A stretch of 64,000 nt of DNA from Polluticoccus soli (GTDB taxonomy: Bacteria; Bacteroidota; Bacteroidia; Chitinophagales; Chitinophagaceae): contig NZ_JARJHT010000002.1 of the NCBI RefSeq assembly GCF_029269745.1, forward strand, positions 1 through 64,000, read 5' to 3'. The notes below the pieces were generated by a model. That model searched no databases. It was given only the letters and a program-made list of their open reading frames with translations, and was not told where the DNA came from. Positions 38,818 to 46,620 of this stretch are shown here, piece after piece. The position numbers and the translations under genes are program-made. Every line of letters begins with the position of its first letter. The first letter of the stretch is position 1.

Positions 38818-38857
38818 CGAGGAGTTTTGAACGGCGCAGCCGCTATGCTTGATGAAT

Positions 38858-38883
38858 GCCCCCTGTTATGGGGGCTTTTTTTT
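38858..38883 (+). terminator. Terminator of paralogue 2
   Basis: A 6-bp GC stem (GCCCCC / GGGGGC) with loop TGTTAT is followed by eight T residues. Confidence 0.85.
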
Positions 38884-38953
38884 GTTGCGTCGCGAATGCG
38901 GTTGTATCCAATCCTGTTCATAAGCCGTTAATAGACAGCACTATGTTTTTGTC

Positions 38954-38961
38954 TAACTTTA
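38954..38961 (+). promoter_or_regulatory. Candidate -7 element for the 170-residue gene
   Basis: TAACTTTA lies 19 bases before the start at 38981; the same octamer occurs at the same distance before the gene at 50650. Confidence 0.35.
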
Positions 38962-38980
38962 TAGGAAATATACCTGCATC

Positions 38981-39493
38981 ATGAACCTGGAATTACTAAT
39001 GAAAAAAGCTGACCTGGAGGAAGCGATCAACACCGTTGAAAACAGTTACCAATCAAAACTGAAAGAAATAAAGCAGCAAGCCTGGAATAAAATAGTTGAT
39101 GAATTCATGATGTACTTTGAACGGGTGCGTTTTGAAGTTACACTGACGGCCAACGGCGCGTCTGCAAAATATAAGACACAGGAAATAACCATAGCGCGCA
39201 GCTTTCGTGCCGCTGATAATGGCATACAGATCGGCGGTGCTATGACCGTTGACGGCAAAACCTTCCCGGTAAGGGCCATTCTTAAAAACAACTGGGTTTG
39301 TCCTATTGCGCCACCCAAAGATCAGGCCTTAAGCGATCTGTACCGGCTCGAAAAGGATTTTCTTTACAAAAGTGCGGTAAGCGAGGGTGGAGTCGCGTTT
39401 GCTATCGATATCACCCTTACTTCAAACGATGACTCCTTATCATCAAACAGCGGATCTGATTTCCAGCAGATATTGGACATGTTCTTTAGGTGA
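38981..39493 (+). CDS. Hypothetical protein, 170 residues
   Basis: The N-terminal about 45 residues form a helix (MNLELLMKKADLEEAINTVE and the KLKEIKQQAW stretch), followed by a beta-rich domain (RVRFEVTLTANGASAKYKTQ, GGAMTVDGKTFPVRAILKNN) and a Ser/Asp-rich tail ending QQILDMFFR. No signal peptide. The helix-plus-sheet layout is reminiscent of small cytosolic chaperone or toxin-immunity folds but I do not recognise a family. A downstream 70-residue gene may be co-transcribed. Confidence 0.7.
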   Translation: MNLELLMKKADLEEAINTVENSYQSKLKEIKQQAWNKIVDEFMMYFERVRFEVTLTANGASAKYKTQEITIARSFRAADNGIQIGGAMTVDGKTFPVRAILKNNWVCPIAPPKDQALSDLYRLEKDFLYKSAVSEGGVAFAIDITLTSNDDSLSSNSGSDFQQILDMFFR

Positions 39494-39556
39494 TTAGATC
39501 CGGCGGATATTTTATCATCCCCCTTCGTACATTCGGTATACAAAAACAAAACTACC

Positions 39557-39769
39557 ATGTCACACGAAACAGAAGCTACGCCCATCAGAACGCAGATGAA
39601 TGAGATAATGGAAAAACTTCAGTCGCCCGATCTGCCGGAATCAGAGCGGAATCTATTGCTGATCCGCGCCCAGGGGCTGATGCAACAATACACCCTGCAA
39701 TTAGAACTGGAGCGGCGAAAATTGGATGAATTTAATAAGTCGCTTCAGGGCATGATCCAAGGTATGTAG
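39557..39769 (+). CDS. Small coiled-coil protein, 70 residues, unknown
   Basis: The product is a helical, Glu/Gln/Leu-rich peptide (MSHETEATPIRTQMNEIMEK, LELERRKLDEFNKSLQGMIQ) predicted to form a helical hairpin. It is followed by the terminator at 39810, and lies 63 bp after the 170-residue gene. Confidence 0.6.
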   Translation: MSHETEATPIRTQMNEIMEKLQSPDLPESERNLLLIRAQGLMQQYTLQLELERRKLDEFNKSLQGMIQGM

Positions 39770-39809
39770 AACCCACGTACATTTTTATGAAACGCTAACA
39801 TGGCATAAC

Positions 39810-39837
39810 AAACGAGGCCCCGTAAAGGGCCTCGTTT
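39810..39837. terminator. Bidirectional terminator between convergent genes
   Basis: An 11-bp stem (AAACGAGGCCC / GGGCCTCGTTT) with a 6-nt loop separates the small coiled-coil gene from the lipoprotein gene. Confidence 0.88.
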
Positions 39838-39863
39838 ATATTTAGAAAAGTTCCGGAAGGATA

Positions 39864-40331
39864 TTATTTCCCCATCCACTTCATGTGCAGCGATCCTTCT
39901 GTTACATTCAGTACTACAGTCGAATCTTCGTATTTGCGCATTTTGCCGCTGAAGTCTGCTTTTACTTCCGTACCGTTATCCGATGTGATGTTGACCGTAA
40001 CGGGTTCCAGGCCTTGCCAGTTAGTGTAAGTGCCTTGAGTGCCGCTACCCAGCGCCATCGTGGTCATCAGGCTGTCTCTGTACGTTTTAGGACCGGAGTA
40101 TGCCATCTGGCTTACTACCAGCGCCATCTGCTGACCTTTGTAATTGATCATACCGCTAAACGAAGCACCGTTGTTGAGTGTATTGCAACTGATCGAGCTG
40201 CCCTCATACAACGTTCCATCTATCTTGGCCTTGAAGTAATAGGCTGGCGTAGCAGGTGTGGGGTCTTCTTTTTTACAAGCTGTAAACAATACAACTGAGG
40301 CGAGTGCAAGGAAGAGTGCGTTCTTCTTCAT
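39864..40331 (-). CDS. Lipoprotein, unknown
   Basis: From ATG 40331 the product has 155 residues; the longer frame from 40382 is rejected because the signal begins at MKKNALFLALASVVLFTAC with lipidated Cys 19. After a polar linker (KKEDPTPATPAYYF) comes a beta-rich domain: FKAKIDGTLYEG, the NYKGQQMALVVS strand and VNVTEGSLHMKWMG at the end. It resembles the DUF6252-like lipoprotein group of Bacteroidota, but this is uncertain. Monocistronic. Confidence 0.8.
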   Translation of the reverse strand: MKKNALFLALASVVLFTACKKEDPTPATPAYYFKAKIDGTLYEGSSISCNTLNNGASFSGMINYKGQQMALVVSQMAYSGPKTYRDSLMTTMALGSGTQGTYTNWQGLEPVTVNITSDNGTEVKADFSGKMRKYEDSTVVLNVTEGSLHMKWMGK

Positions 40332-40589
40332 AGTTAGTTTTTGGTTTGTCGTCAAGATAATACAGCCGGCAGGTGAATGCAAATGCTGCGCAGGCCGATT
40401 ATATTAGGCAGTCCGGCTTTAAAAGCTTACCTTCACTTACTTTCATTGGCCTTTTGCCTTCTCTGAGCCTCTTTTTTGTCCTCCAGTCAGTCTAGACCAA
40501 CCGCCAATCGCATTTTTTAAATTCTGCTGTATTAGATATCTGGATGTTGCCTCCTGCACGCATTTACCTGCACAGTGTAAATCATACTT

Positions 40590-40916
40590 ATGGAGAAAAC
40601 GATCGTAGTGAAGTACAAGCCGTTTGGCGACGTGCAGGAATTACTAATACCAGTTTCTTACGAAACAGAAAATGACGATAATATACTGACAGTTCGCTGC
40701 AGGGTAGACCTGCCGGTTGTGCAGGTGCCCTGGTGGCTAAAGCCGCACAAGTTCGAGTTGCGCGCCGCTTTCGAAGGCAGCATTTATCAGTTGCTGTTGA
40801 ACGAAACACGCAATGTGCACACGGTAGACGCAGCTTTGTTTATGGACCTGGCACAGGAAAAGATACTGGAAGTAGAAAAACGCAAAGGCACAAAGCTTGC
40901 AAACGCAGGGCGATGA
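40590..40916 (+). CDS. Hypothetical protein, 108 residues
   Basis: The product starts MEKTIVVKYKPFGDVQELLI, with a strand-rich N-terminal half, a tryptophan patch (VPWWLKPHKFEL) and a basic C-terminal helix. No signal peptide and no recognised domain. It is the first of three small plus-strand genes with 15-50 bp gaps (40590, 40968, 41263), which probably form one transcript ended by the hairpin at 41501. Confidence 0.65.
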   Translation: MEKTIVVKYKPFGDVQELLIPVSYETENDDNILTVRCRVDLPVVQVPWWLKPHKFELRAAFEGSIYQLLLNETRNVHTVDAALFMDLAQEKILEVEKRKGTKLANAGR

Positions 40917-40967
40917 ATGTCGTTATAAAACCTGCAGATTTTTTCAAAAACAAAATACAGTGCAATA

Positions 40968-41246
40968 ATGCATACATACACTTCAGAATACAATAAACAG
41001 ATCAATAAGTTTCGCGAAGGCATTAAGCTGGTAAGAAAACGGCATGGCAACTTTTTCGACAACATGATAAACGGCCGCAGCATTTACGATCTGAAGGATA
41101 TTAACTCCTATTTCGAGGTGCGTGTGGCCATGGGGCAAACCGTGCTGGAGTTTCGCCCAAACAGCGGACTGCCAGACAAGATACGCGACGAGATCAGCAC
41201 GCATTTTTACAGCGTTTGGCCCAACACGGTAGAAGCAAACAATTAA
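40968..41246 (+). CDS. Hypothetical protein, 92 residues
   Basis: The product (MHTYTSEYNKQINKFREGIK, then FFDNMINGRSIYDLKDINSY) appears alpha-helical first and strand-rich later, with FEVRVAMGQTVLEF. No family recognised. It precedes the third DUF5678-like gene by 16 bp, so the two are likely co-expressed. Confidence 0.6.
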   Translation: MHTYTSEYNKQINKFREGIKLVRKRHGNFFDNMINGRSIYDLKDINSYFEVRVAMGQTVLEFRPNSGLPDKIRDEISTHFYSVWPNTVEANN

Positions 41247-41262
41247 TCATTAACAGCGAACA

Positions 41263-41466
41263 ATGACATTCGATACGGAAATAGCATTTTACAAAGCCAA
41301 CCGAAAAGAGTTTGTAAAACAATACGAGAACAAGTTCCTGGTAATAAAAGGCGAAGCGTTGCTGGGTGTGTACGACACCCGGTCCCAGGCGCACGATGCC
41401 ACGCTGCTCAGCCACGAGGCTGGCAGCTTTATCATCGAGCGTCCTACGAACATCATCAGGAACTAA
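41263..41466 (+). CDS. Small DUF5678-like protein, paralogue 3
   Basis: The 67-residue product keeps the family frame of the 38206/38605 pair: EIAFYKANRKEFVKQYENKF, then LVIKGEALLGVYDTRSQAHD and an AGSFIIERPTN end. It is clearly more diverged than the pair is from each other. It lies at the end of a three-gene unit of unknown proteins. Confidence 0.75.
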   Translation: MTFDTEIAFYKANRKEFVKQYENKFLVIKGEALLGVYDTRSQAHDATLLSHEAGSFIIERPTNIIRN

Positions 41467-41500
41467 TATAAGGGACCACGACAGATGGTTATGCCATAGT

Positions 41501-41532
41501 GCCGGGAGGAGACTCCCGGCGCTGTTATTTTT
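41501..41532 (+). terminator. Terminator after paralogue 3
   Basis: An 8-bp GC-rich stem (GCCGGGAG / CTCCCGGC) with a GAGA loop is followed by GCTGTTATTTTT, a delayed T run. Confidence 0.7.
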
Positions 41533-41578
41533 GGTCGGTCTTACTGTGTCCGGGCGGGGAAAAATGCGCTGCACTGCG

Positions 41579-41586
41579 TAATTTTG
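41579..41586 (+). promoter_or_regulatory. -7 promoter element for the DUF1851-like gene
   Basis: TAATTTTG matches TAnnTTTG exactly and ends only 7 bases before the ATG at 41594, so the transcript would be leaderless or nearly so. Confidence 0.4.
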
Positions 41587-41593
41587 CCCCGTT

Positions 41594-42067
41594 ATGGCAA
41601 TGAAACAGATCGACTGCGCTAAGAACCTGGACAATATAGATACTACCGACCTCCTTTCCGCCTGGGGATGGCGCATCGATGAGCTCGATTCCATCGTGCT
41701 GGTGACGCTTTTGGGTGATGTATTTCTACTGGGCGACGATGGAGCGATTTACTGGCTGCAAACCGACAGCGGCGACCTGACCGCGGTTGCCGACAGCATG
41801 AAAGAGTTCAATGAAATGCTGGATGATGAAGAGACGTTTGAGGAGTGGTTCCTGACACCGGTGCTGGAAGTGCTCCTGGACGCAGGCAAAACACTAAAGG
41901 AAAATGAGGTGTACAGTTATAAGGTTCTTCCTGTTTTAGGCGGCGATTATACTGTTGACAATATTGAACCTGTCGATATTCGCGTTCATTTTGACACAAC
42001 GGGGCAAATATGCGAGCAAATACAAGATCTGCCTGATGGAACAGAGGTTGATATCAATGTAAAGTAA
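41594..42067 (+). CDS. Tdi1/DUF1851-like protein (possible immunity-type protein)
   Basis: The 157-residue acidic protein contains GDVFLLGDDGAIYWLQTDSG and a following helix, the pattern of the DUF1851 (T6SS immunity Tdi1 C-terminal) family, then a FEEWFLTPVLEVLLDAGKTL stretch. In Bacteroidota such genes often stand alone with no toxin partner, as here: no polymorphic toxin or T6SS gene is in the window. Immunity function is therefore only a family-based possibility. Confidence 0.7.
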   Translation: MAMKQIDCAKNLDNIDTTDLLSAWGWRIDELDSIVLVTLLGDVFLLGDDGAIYWLQTDSGDLTAVADSMKEFNEMLDDEETFEEWFLTPVLEVLLDAGKTLKENEVYSYKVLPVLGGDYTVDNIEPVDIRVHFDTTGQICEQIQDLPDGTEVDINVK

Positions 42068-42121
42068 TGCTACCCGCTGGTAGTGATACCGCGGTTGGGC
42101 CAACGTAGTAGGAGACTGCTA

Positions 42122-42874
42122 TTATGAAGCCGCCGGGCTGTTGTACAGTTTGTGCTTAATGCCCCATTTATGCAGGCGGTGTATAACCGAAACACGCAAT
42201 ACTCCCATGCCATATTTCATGCTGCGGCTAAAGTTGATGCTGGAAGCTTCTTCAAAATACTTAGTTGGACAGGTCACTTCGCCTATTTCAAAGCCACGCA
42301 TAAATATCTGGGAAAGCATCTCGTTGTCAAAAACGAAATCGTCGCTATTATAGGTGAAGTCGATAGCCTTGATGACCTCGGCCGAAAAAGCCCGGTATCC
42401 TGTATGGTACTCGCTCAGTTTCTGTCCGATCATAATATTTTCGAACAGGGTAAGAAAGCGGTTGCATATGTATTTATAAAGCGGCATGCCTCCTTTCAGC
42501 GCACCATTGCCCAATATCCTGGAACCAAGTGACACCGGGTAAACATCATAAGCAATGACGGCAGACATGGCGTGAATGAGCTTTGGCGTGTATTGGTAGT
42601 CGGGGTGCAGCATCACCACGATGTCGGCGCCAAGTTCCAGCGCCTTTTTATAGCAGCTTTTCTGGTTACCACCATAACCCTTATTTACCTCATGCTTCAC
42701 AATATGTTTGATACCCAGGCGCGCAGCTTCTGCCACGGTGTCGTCTGGGCTATTGTCATCTACCAGTACCACGTCATCCACTATGTCAAATGGTATTTCA
42801 TTATATGTACGTTCCAGGGTAAGCGCTGCTTTGTAAGCTGGCAGTACTACAACTATTTTTTTTTGATTCAACAT
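42122..42874 (-). CDS. Glycosyltransferase family 2 (polyprenyl-phosphate sugar type)
   Basis: From ATG 42874 (MLNQKKIVVVLPAYKAAL) the product has 250 residues; the longer frame to 43009 has no domain upstream of that Met. GT-A motifs are VVLVDDNSPDDTVAEA (nucleotide site), NKGYGGNQKSCYKKAL and the DxD-like LHPDYQYTPKL. It resembles dolichol-phosphate mannose synthase-like enzymes without a C-terminal membrane anchor. It diverges from the GT-C-like gene at 43001, with which it may act: one makes the lipid-linked sugar, the other uses it (inferred). Confidence 0.88.
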   Translation of the reverse strand: MLNQKKIVVVLPAYKAALTLERTYNEIPFDIVDDVVLVDDNSPDDTVAEAARLGIKHIVKHEVNKGYGGNQKSCYKKALELGADIVVMLHPDYQYTPKLIHAMSAVIAYDVYPVSLGSRILGNGALKGGMPLYKYICNRFLTLFENIMIGQKLSEYHTGYRAFSAEVIKAIDFTYNSDDFVFDNEMLSQIFMRGFEIGEVTCPTKYFEEASSINFSRSMKYGMGVLRVSVIHRLHKWGIKHKLYNSPAAS

Positions 42875-42925
42875 ATTGGAATAATTGCCGGTATGAGCGA
42901 TGTTGTGGGGATAGGATCCCTGCTT

Positions 42926-42933
42926 TATTTTTG
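42926..42933 (+). promoter_or_regulatory. -7 promoter element for the GT-C-like gene
   Basis: TATTTTTG matches TAnnTTTG exactly, 67 bases before ATG 43001. The opposite strand carries TATCTTCG at 42946-42939 facing the glycosyltransferase gene, a compact divergent promoter pair. Confidence 0.4.
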
Positions 42934-43000
42934 CGGTGCGAAGATAGCTAAAATCCCGGAACCATGTGGCCTGTGGCCGCATTCCGCAAACTCGTTCTCT

Positions 43001-44341
43001 ATGACACAACCCAGGTCCGTAATATATAATGTCGTGCTGTTTGTTTTGTGTGCAGCCAGTTTTTATGTCAATTATAAAGCCTGTTATCCGGGCTTTATGT
43101 CGTATGATTCACTTATCCAGTATGGCGAAGTTGTAAGTAATGAATACACTACCTGGCATCCACCGGTCATGGCCTGGGTATGGCACCAGCTTTATCGTTT
43201 CTGGCCCGGGCCGCAGGCCATGTTGGCGCTGCAGCTATCGTTCTTGTGGGGCAGCTGCTACTTATTCGCTATCTCGTTTCGAAATTTCCTGTGGGGCATT
43301 CTGCTTGTGGCCTTTTTTGCATGGGCTCCGTTTATCCACAATTTTGCGGGCTGGCTGGTCAAAGATAGCCAGATGGCGCTTGCGTGGTTGCTGGCTTGTG
43401 CCATCATGTTCAAAGGGGCAACAAGCAGCGATAGAAAGATAGGGTGGGTTGCGGCGACTATCGCGGCGCTGCTTATTGTTTACGGAACATGGCTGCGGTA
43501 CAATGCTGTCGTCGCTTTGCCGCCGCTATGCATTTTGTGGGCATTGCTGGCATTCCGTGGTCGCACACGGGGAGTGAAGATCGCTGCAGCTGTTGGGTTG
43601 CTCCTGGTCACCGTTTTCGGGCAGGGGTTCTTTAACAATGTGTTGTTGCACGCCCGCAAAGACAATACCGACTTCCAGATATATTTTCACGACCTGGCTG
43701 GCGTCTACGTGCGTACCGGTAAAGATTTTTTCCCGCCATTGGTCTCAAAAAATCCCAAGTTCGATACGGCCTTTATTAAATCACACTACAGCGCTATCAA
43801 CGTTACCAAGGTGTTGTGGAACGACGAAGGCAAAGTGGTAGTGGACCCAAATGCTGAAGTACGCGATGCATTGCGCAAATCCTGGCTCAGGATGGTGGTC
43901 AAAGACCCGGTTGACTACCTGGCGCTGCGTTGGGATATTTATCTGCATTTTCTGGGCCTGAGAAAAGGTGAACCCAGCCAGTATTTCTTTGTGTGGATCG
44001 TCAACAATGACTATGGCTTCGCGCTCAAAGAATCCTTCTTGTTGAACAAATATGTTGACAGGCTCTGGAACAAAGAGAACGCTATCTACTTCCAGGTCTG
44101 GTTCTGGATACTGCTGAATGCGCTGCTGTTTCCGCTGGTGTTACTGATACGGAACCGGCTCATGCGGCTGGTGTTCCTCTGCTTTGCAGCCTGCGGATTC
44201 TTATACACAGCACCCCAGTTTATGCTGGCCAATACCGTGCGCGATTTCCGTTACATATACTGGGCCTGCTTTGCGTGTATCATATCGCTGCTGGTGCTCA
44301 TTGCCGACCGCTGGCTGATGCGATCCCAAAAACTGCGTTAG
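43001..44341 (+). CDS. Multi-spanning membrane protein, probable GT-C-type glycosyltransferase
   Basis: From ATG 43001 (MTQPRSVIYNVVLFVLCAAS) the product has 446 residues and about ten hydrophobic helices; the frame upstream to 42572 overlaps the divergent gene and is rejected. After the first span, YPGFMSYDSLIQYGEV and a WHPPVMAWVWH stretch form the acidic, His/Trp-rich first periplasmic loop expected of GT-C enzymes. A soluble part (DLAGVYVRTGKDFFPPL) lies in the middle. The acceptor is unknown. The next gene starts 4 bp after its stop. Confidence 0.8.
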   Translation: MTQPRSVIYNVVLFVLCAASFYVNYKACYPGFMSYDSLIQYGEVVSNEYTTWHPPVMAWVWHQLYRFWPGPQAMLALQLSFLWGSCYLFAISFRNFLWGILLVAFFAWAPFIHNFAGWLVKDSQMALAWLLACAIMFKGATSSDRKIGWVAATIAALLIVYGTWLRYNAVVALPPLCILWALLAFRGRTRGVKIAAAVGLLLVTVFGQGFFNNVLLHARKDNTDFQIYFHDLAGVYVRTGKDFFPPLVSKNPKFDTAFIKSHYSAINVTKVLWNDEGKVVVDPNAEVRDALRKSWLRMVVKDPVDYLALRWDIYLHFLGLRKGEPSQYFFVWIVNNDYGFALKESFLLNKYVDRLWNKENAIYFQVWFWILLNALLFPLVLLIRNRLMRLVFLCFAACGFLYTAPQFMLANTVRDFRYIYWACFACIISLLVLIADRWLMRSQKLR

Positions 44342-44344
44342 CAC

Positions 44345-44797
44345 ATGTCAGCTTTAAAGGAACAATTATACCAGCAGTGCTGCGACTATGTAAGCAAAAA
44401 GGAGGCAGACATAAAAAAGTTGATAGCCGATGCCCAGGAATCCTCCGCCAACGAGACAAAAAGCAGCGCAGGCGATAAATACGAGACCACGCGAGAGGTG
44501 TTGCAACAGGAAATAAACCTGAACCTGTCAAGGCTCAATGAATTGAATAAGCTAAAAACAGTACTGGGCCATATTTCGCCCACACAAACCAGCCTTGCCA
44601 TTTCGCCTGGCTCGGTGGTGTACACCAGTAACGGGAACTTTTATATATCCATAAGTGCCGGAAAGATCGAAGCCGGTGGGACGAGCTTTTATGCCGTATC
44701 TTCTTCTTCACCTATAGCGTCAAAGATGCTAGGTCAACAGGCCGGATATTCGTTCGATATGAACGGCAAGAGGTTTGAAATAAAGGCCGTGGGCTAG
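44345..44797 (+). CDS. GreA-like protein
   Basis: The 150-residue protein has an N-terminal helical hairpin (residues about 5-80, KEADIKKLIADAQESSANET and LSRLNELNKLKTVL) and a C-terminal FKBP-like GreA domain ending SPIASKMLGQQAGYSFDMNG and FEIKAVG. Bacteroidota carry such GreA/B-like short proteins, often misnamed 3-oxoacyl-ACP synthase. It may bind RNA polymerase near its secondary channel; whether it keeps the acidic catalytic tip is unclear. It starts 4 bp after the GT-C-like gene. Confidence 0.75.
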   Translation: MSALKEQLYQQCCDYVSKKEADIKKLIADAQESSANETKSSAGDKYETTREVLQQEINLNLSRLNELNKLKTVLGHISPTQTSLAISPGSVVYTSNGNFYISISAGKIEAGGTSFYAVSSSSPIASKMLGQQAGYSFDMNGKRFEIKAVG

Positions 44798-44965
44798 CTT
44801 CAACTACATCAAGGAAAAAAACTGTCCTGAGTTGCAAACTCAGGATAGCGAGGTTATCAGTTCCCTGAATCAAACCTCACATTCACTAGATGAAAGTCGC
44901 ATTTCGCAAAATGCAGACCTGTCACTGTTGCACCAATGCTATCTTGCCGGCCTTATCAACACATT

Positions 44966-46447
44966 ATGAAACAAAAGATTATTTTATTTGCAGTATCTGC
45001 ATTGGTTGCTACGAAAATGCAAGCACAGCAACTTACTTTTGGCGTGTCTGGGAATGCTTACCAACATGGCATCGGCGTTTACAATATGGTGCCCGGTCCT
45101 TACACTAGCGGTTATACAGCCGGAGCTGCATGGAGCCATGTCACCCTTGATTTTACGCACAGGTTTGTAGTCGATTTTAAAGCGATGATACAACCCAGAG
45201 GACTAAACCTTCCGGAAGACGTTGCGGATGGCTTTGTGATGGTTTTTGGTAGTCACATCAATACTACTACTGGTGGCACCCTTGGAGGCGTCACTGGTAA
45301 TGATATGGGATATTATTCTCCTGTACCTGGAACTTCGCTGGATCTTGAGAGTAATTCAATAGGTGTCGAATTTGATTTTGACAATGATGGTCCCGCGATG
45401 GAGGATGCCGATCCGAATTTGTCCAATCCTCATGTGATGATCACAAGAAATGCAGACGTGCATAACGTATTGATGCAGCCGGTATTTCCTGGTTTTGTTA
45501 AAGCTAAAGCTGACTTTCCGAATGGTGGCGCATTCTATGATGCGACTAAACATAAATACCGTGTGGAATGGGATTGTGCGGACCAGCTGTTAAGTGTCTA
45601 CCAAGATGGTATACAAGTAGTATTTACGACGTTCGATCCCAGTGTTGAATTTACGAATCCTGCGGCGGTAAAGTGGGGGTTTACTGCGGCGAGGGGTGAT
45701 TTAAACCCAACAGCAACTCCGGGGGGCGCCCAGATCACTATTTGGAATCCAGTAATTCAACAAAGTCAGGTATGTAATGGCTGCAATGCATCTCTCAGCT
45801 TGGATTTCGCAAGCTACTATTGTGACTATACAAATAACACTTACCAGGTTGGAATAAACTACAATTGGATCCCGCTTCCAGGTTACATAATGAATTCTGT
45901 GGGTATTGAGTTTGGTGATGGTAGCAAGTATTCAACTAACACTCAAACTGGCTTTTCGCCAATAACCCACACTTATGCCACTCATGGATGGTATAATTTG
46001 AAGTTGAACGCTAATAGCCTAAATCAGACCACAGGTGAACAATGTAATGAACCAATTGATGTTTATTTTTGGCGCCCCGATTGTACGGCGCTGCACCAAT
46101 TTCCTGATGAAGAAGTGGGATGGTTGGATATTGCACCAAAATTCTCAAACACCCAAGACGGCACCACCAATACCGCTGCCTCGAGTGCAAGTATGACCAC
46201 TCTATACAATGATAATATTAAGTTATATCCCAATCCGTCAACTGGCGATATGAAGATAGAACTGTCTAACTCGTTCATCGAAATTAACGTTACCGATATG
46301 ATGGGTAGAACAGTATTTGACGAATCCTACAGTAGTATTACCTCGAAGACGATTGATCTCAACAGGTTGCCAAACGGCATATATTTAATAAGTGTTACAG
46401 CTTCTGATGGTAAAGAATACAAAGAAAAGATACAATTAAACAAATAG
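44966..46447 (+). CDS. T9SS protein with L-type-lectin-like and PKD domains, paralogue A
   Basis: From ATG 44966 the product has 493 residues with a signal peptide (MKQKIILFAVSALVATKMQA). Residues about 30-265 form a legume/L-type-lectin-like sandwich: DLESNSIGVEFDFDNDG, HKYRVEWDCADQLLSVYQDG, NPAAVKWGFTAARGDL. A PKD-like segment follows (GIEFGDGSKYST, THTYATHGWYNLKL). The end is a type A sorting domain (LYPNPSTGDMKIELS, VTDMMGRTVF, LPNGIYLISVTASDG). It is exported by the T9SS and probably binds carbohydrate at the surface. Next to a closely similar gene at 46621. Confidence 0.88.
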   Translation: MKQKIILFAVSALVATKMQAQQLTFGVSGNAYQHGIGVYNMVPGPYTSGYTAGAAWSHVTLDFTHRFVVDFKAMIQPRGLNLPEDVADGFVMVFGSHINTTTGGTLGGVTGNDMGYYSPVPGTSLDLESNSIGVEFDFDNDGPAMEDADPNLSNPHVMITRNADVHNVLMQPVFPGFVKAKADFPNGGAFYDATKHKYRVEWDCADQLLSVYQDGIQVVFTTFDPSVEFTNPAAVKWGFTAARGDLNPTATPGGAQITIWNPVIQQSQVCNGCNASLSLDFASYYCDYTNNTYQVGINYNWIPLPGYIMNSVGIEFGDGSKYSTNTQTGFSPITHTYATHGWYNLKLNANSLNQTTGEQCNEPIDVYFWRPDCTALHQFPDEEVGWLDIAPKFSNTQDGTTNTAASSASMTTLYNDNIKLYPNPSTGDMKIELSNSFIEINVTDMMGRTVFDESYSSITSKTIDLNRLPNGIYLISVTASDGKEYKEKIQLNK

Positions 46448-46461
46448 AATTGCAGTTTTAC

Positions 46462-46491
46462 AACCGCCCTCAAGAGGGCGGTTTTTTTTTT
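46462..46491 (+). terminator. Terminator of lectin paralogue A
   Basis: A 9-bp stem (AACCGCCCT / AGGGCGGTT) with a 4-nt loop is followed by ten T residues. Confidence 0.9.
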
Positions 46492-46620
46492 ATCTGAGTT
46501 GAAAAATGCGCTTTGTTAAATCATAACTGCATTTCGCAGGATCAGAACGCTAATTCATGAAGTTTGTGCGTAGGCCGAGCCAGCATGTAATAAATTGCGT
46601 GCTAACGCTTTAAACACTCT

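Noticed and set aside
42572-43000. N-terminal extension of the GT-C-like protein
   Set aside because: It overlaps the divergent glycosyltransferase gene and the first membrane helix begins only at MTQPRSV (43001).
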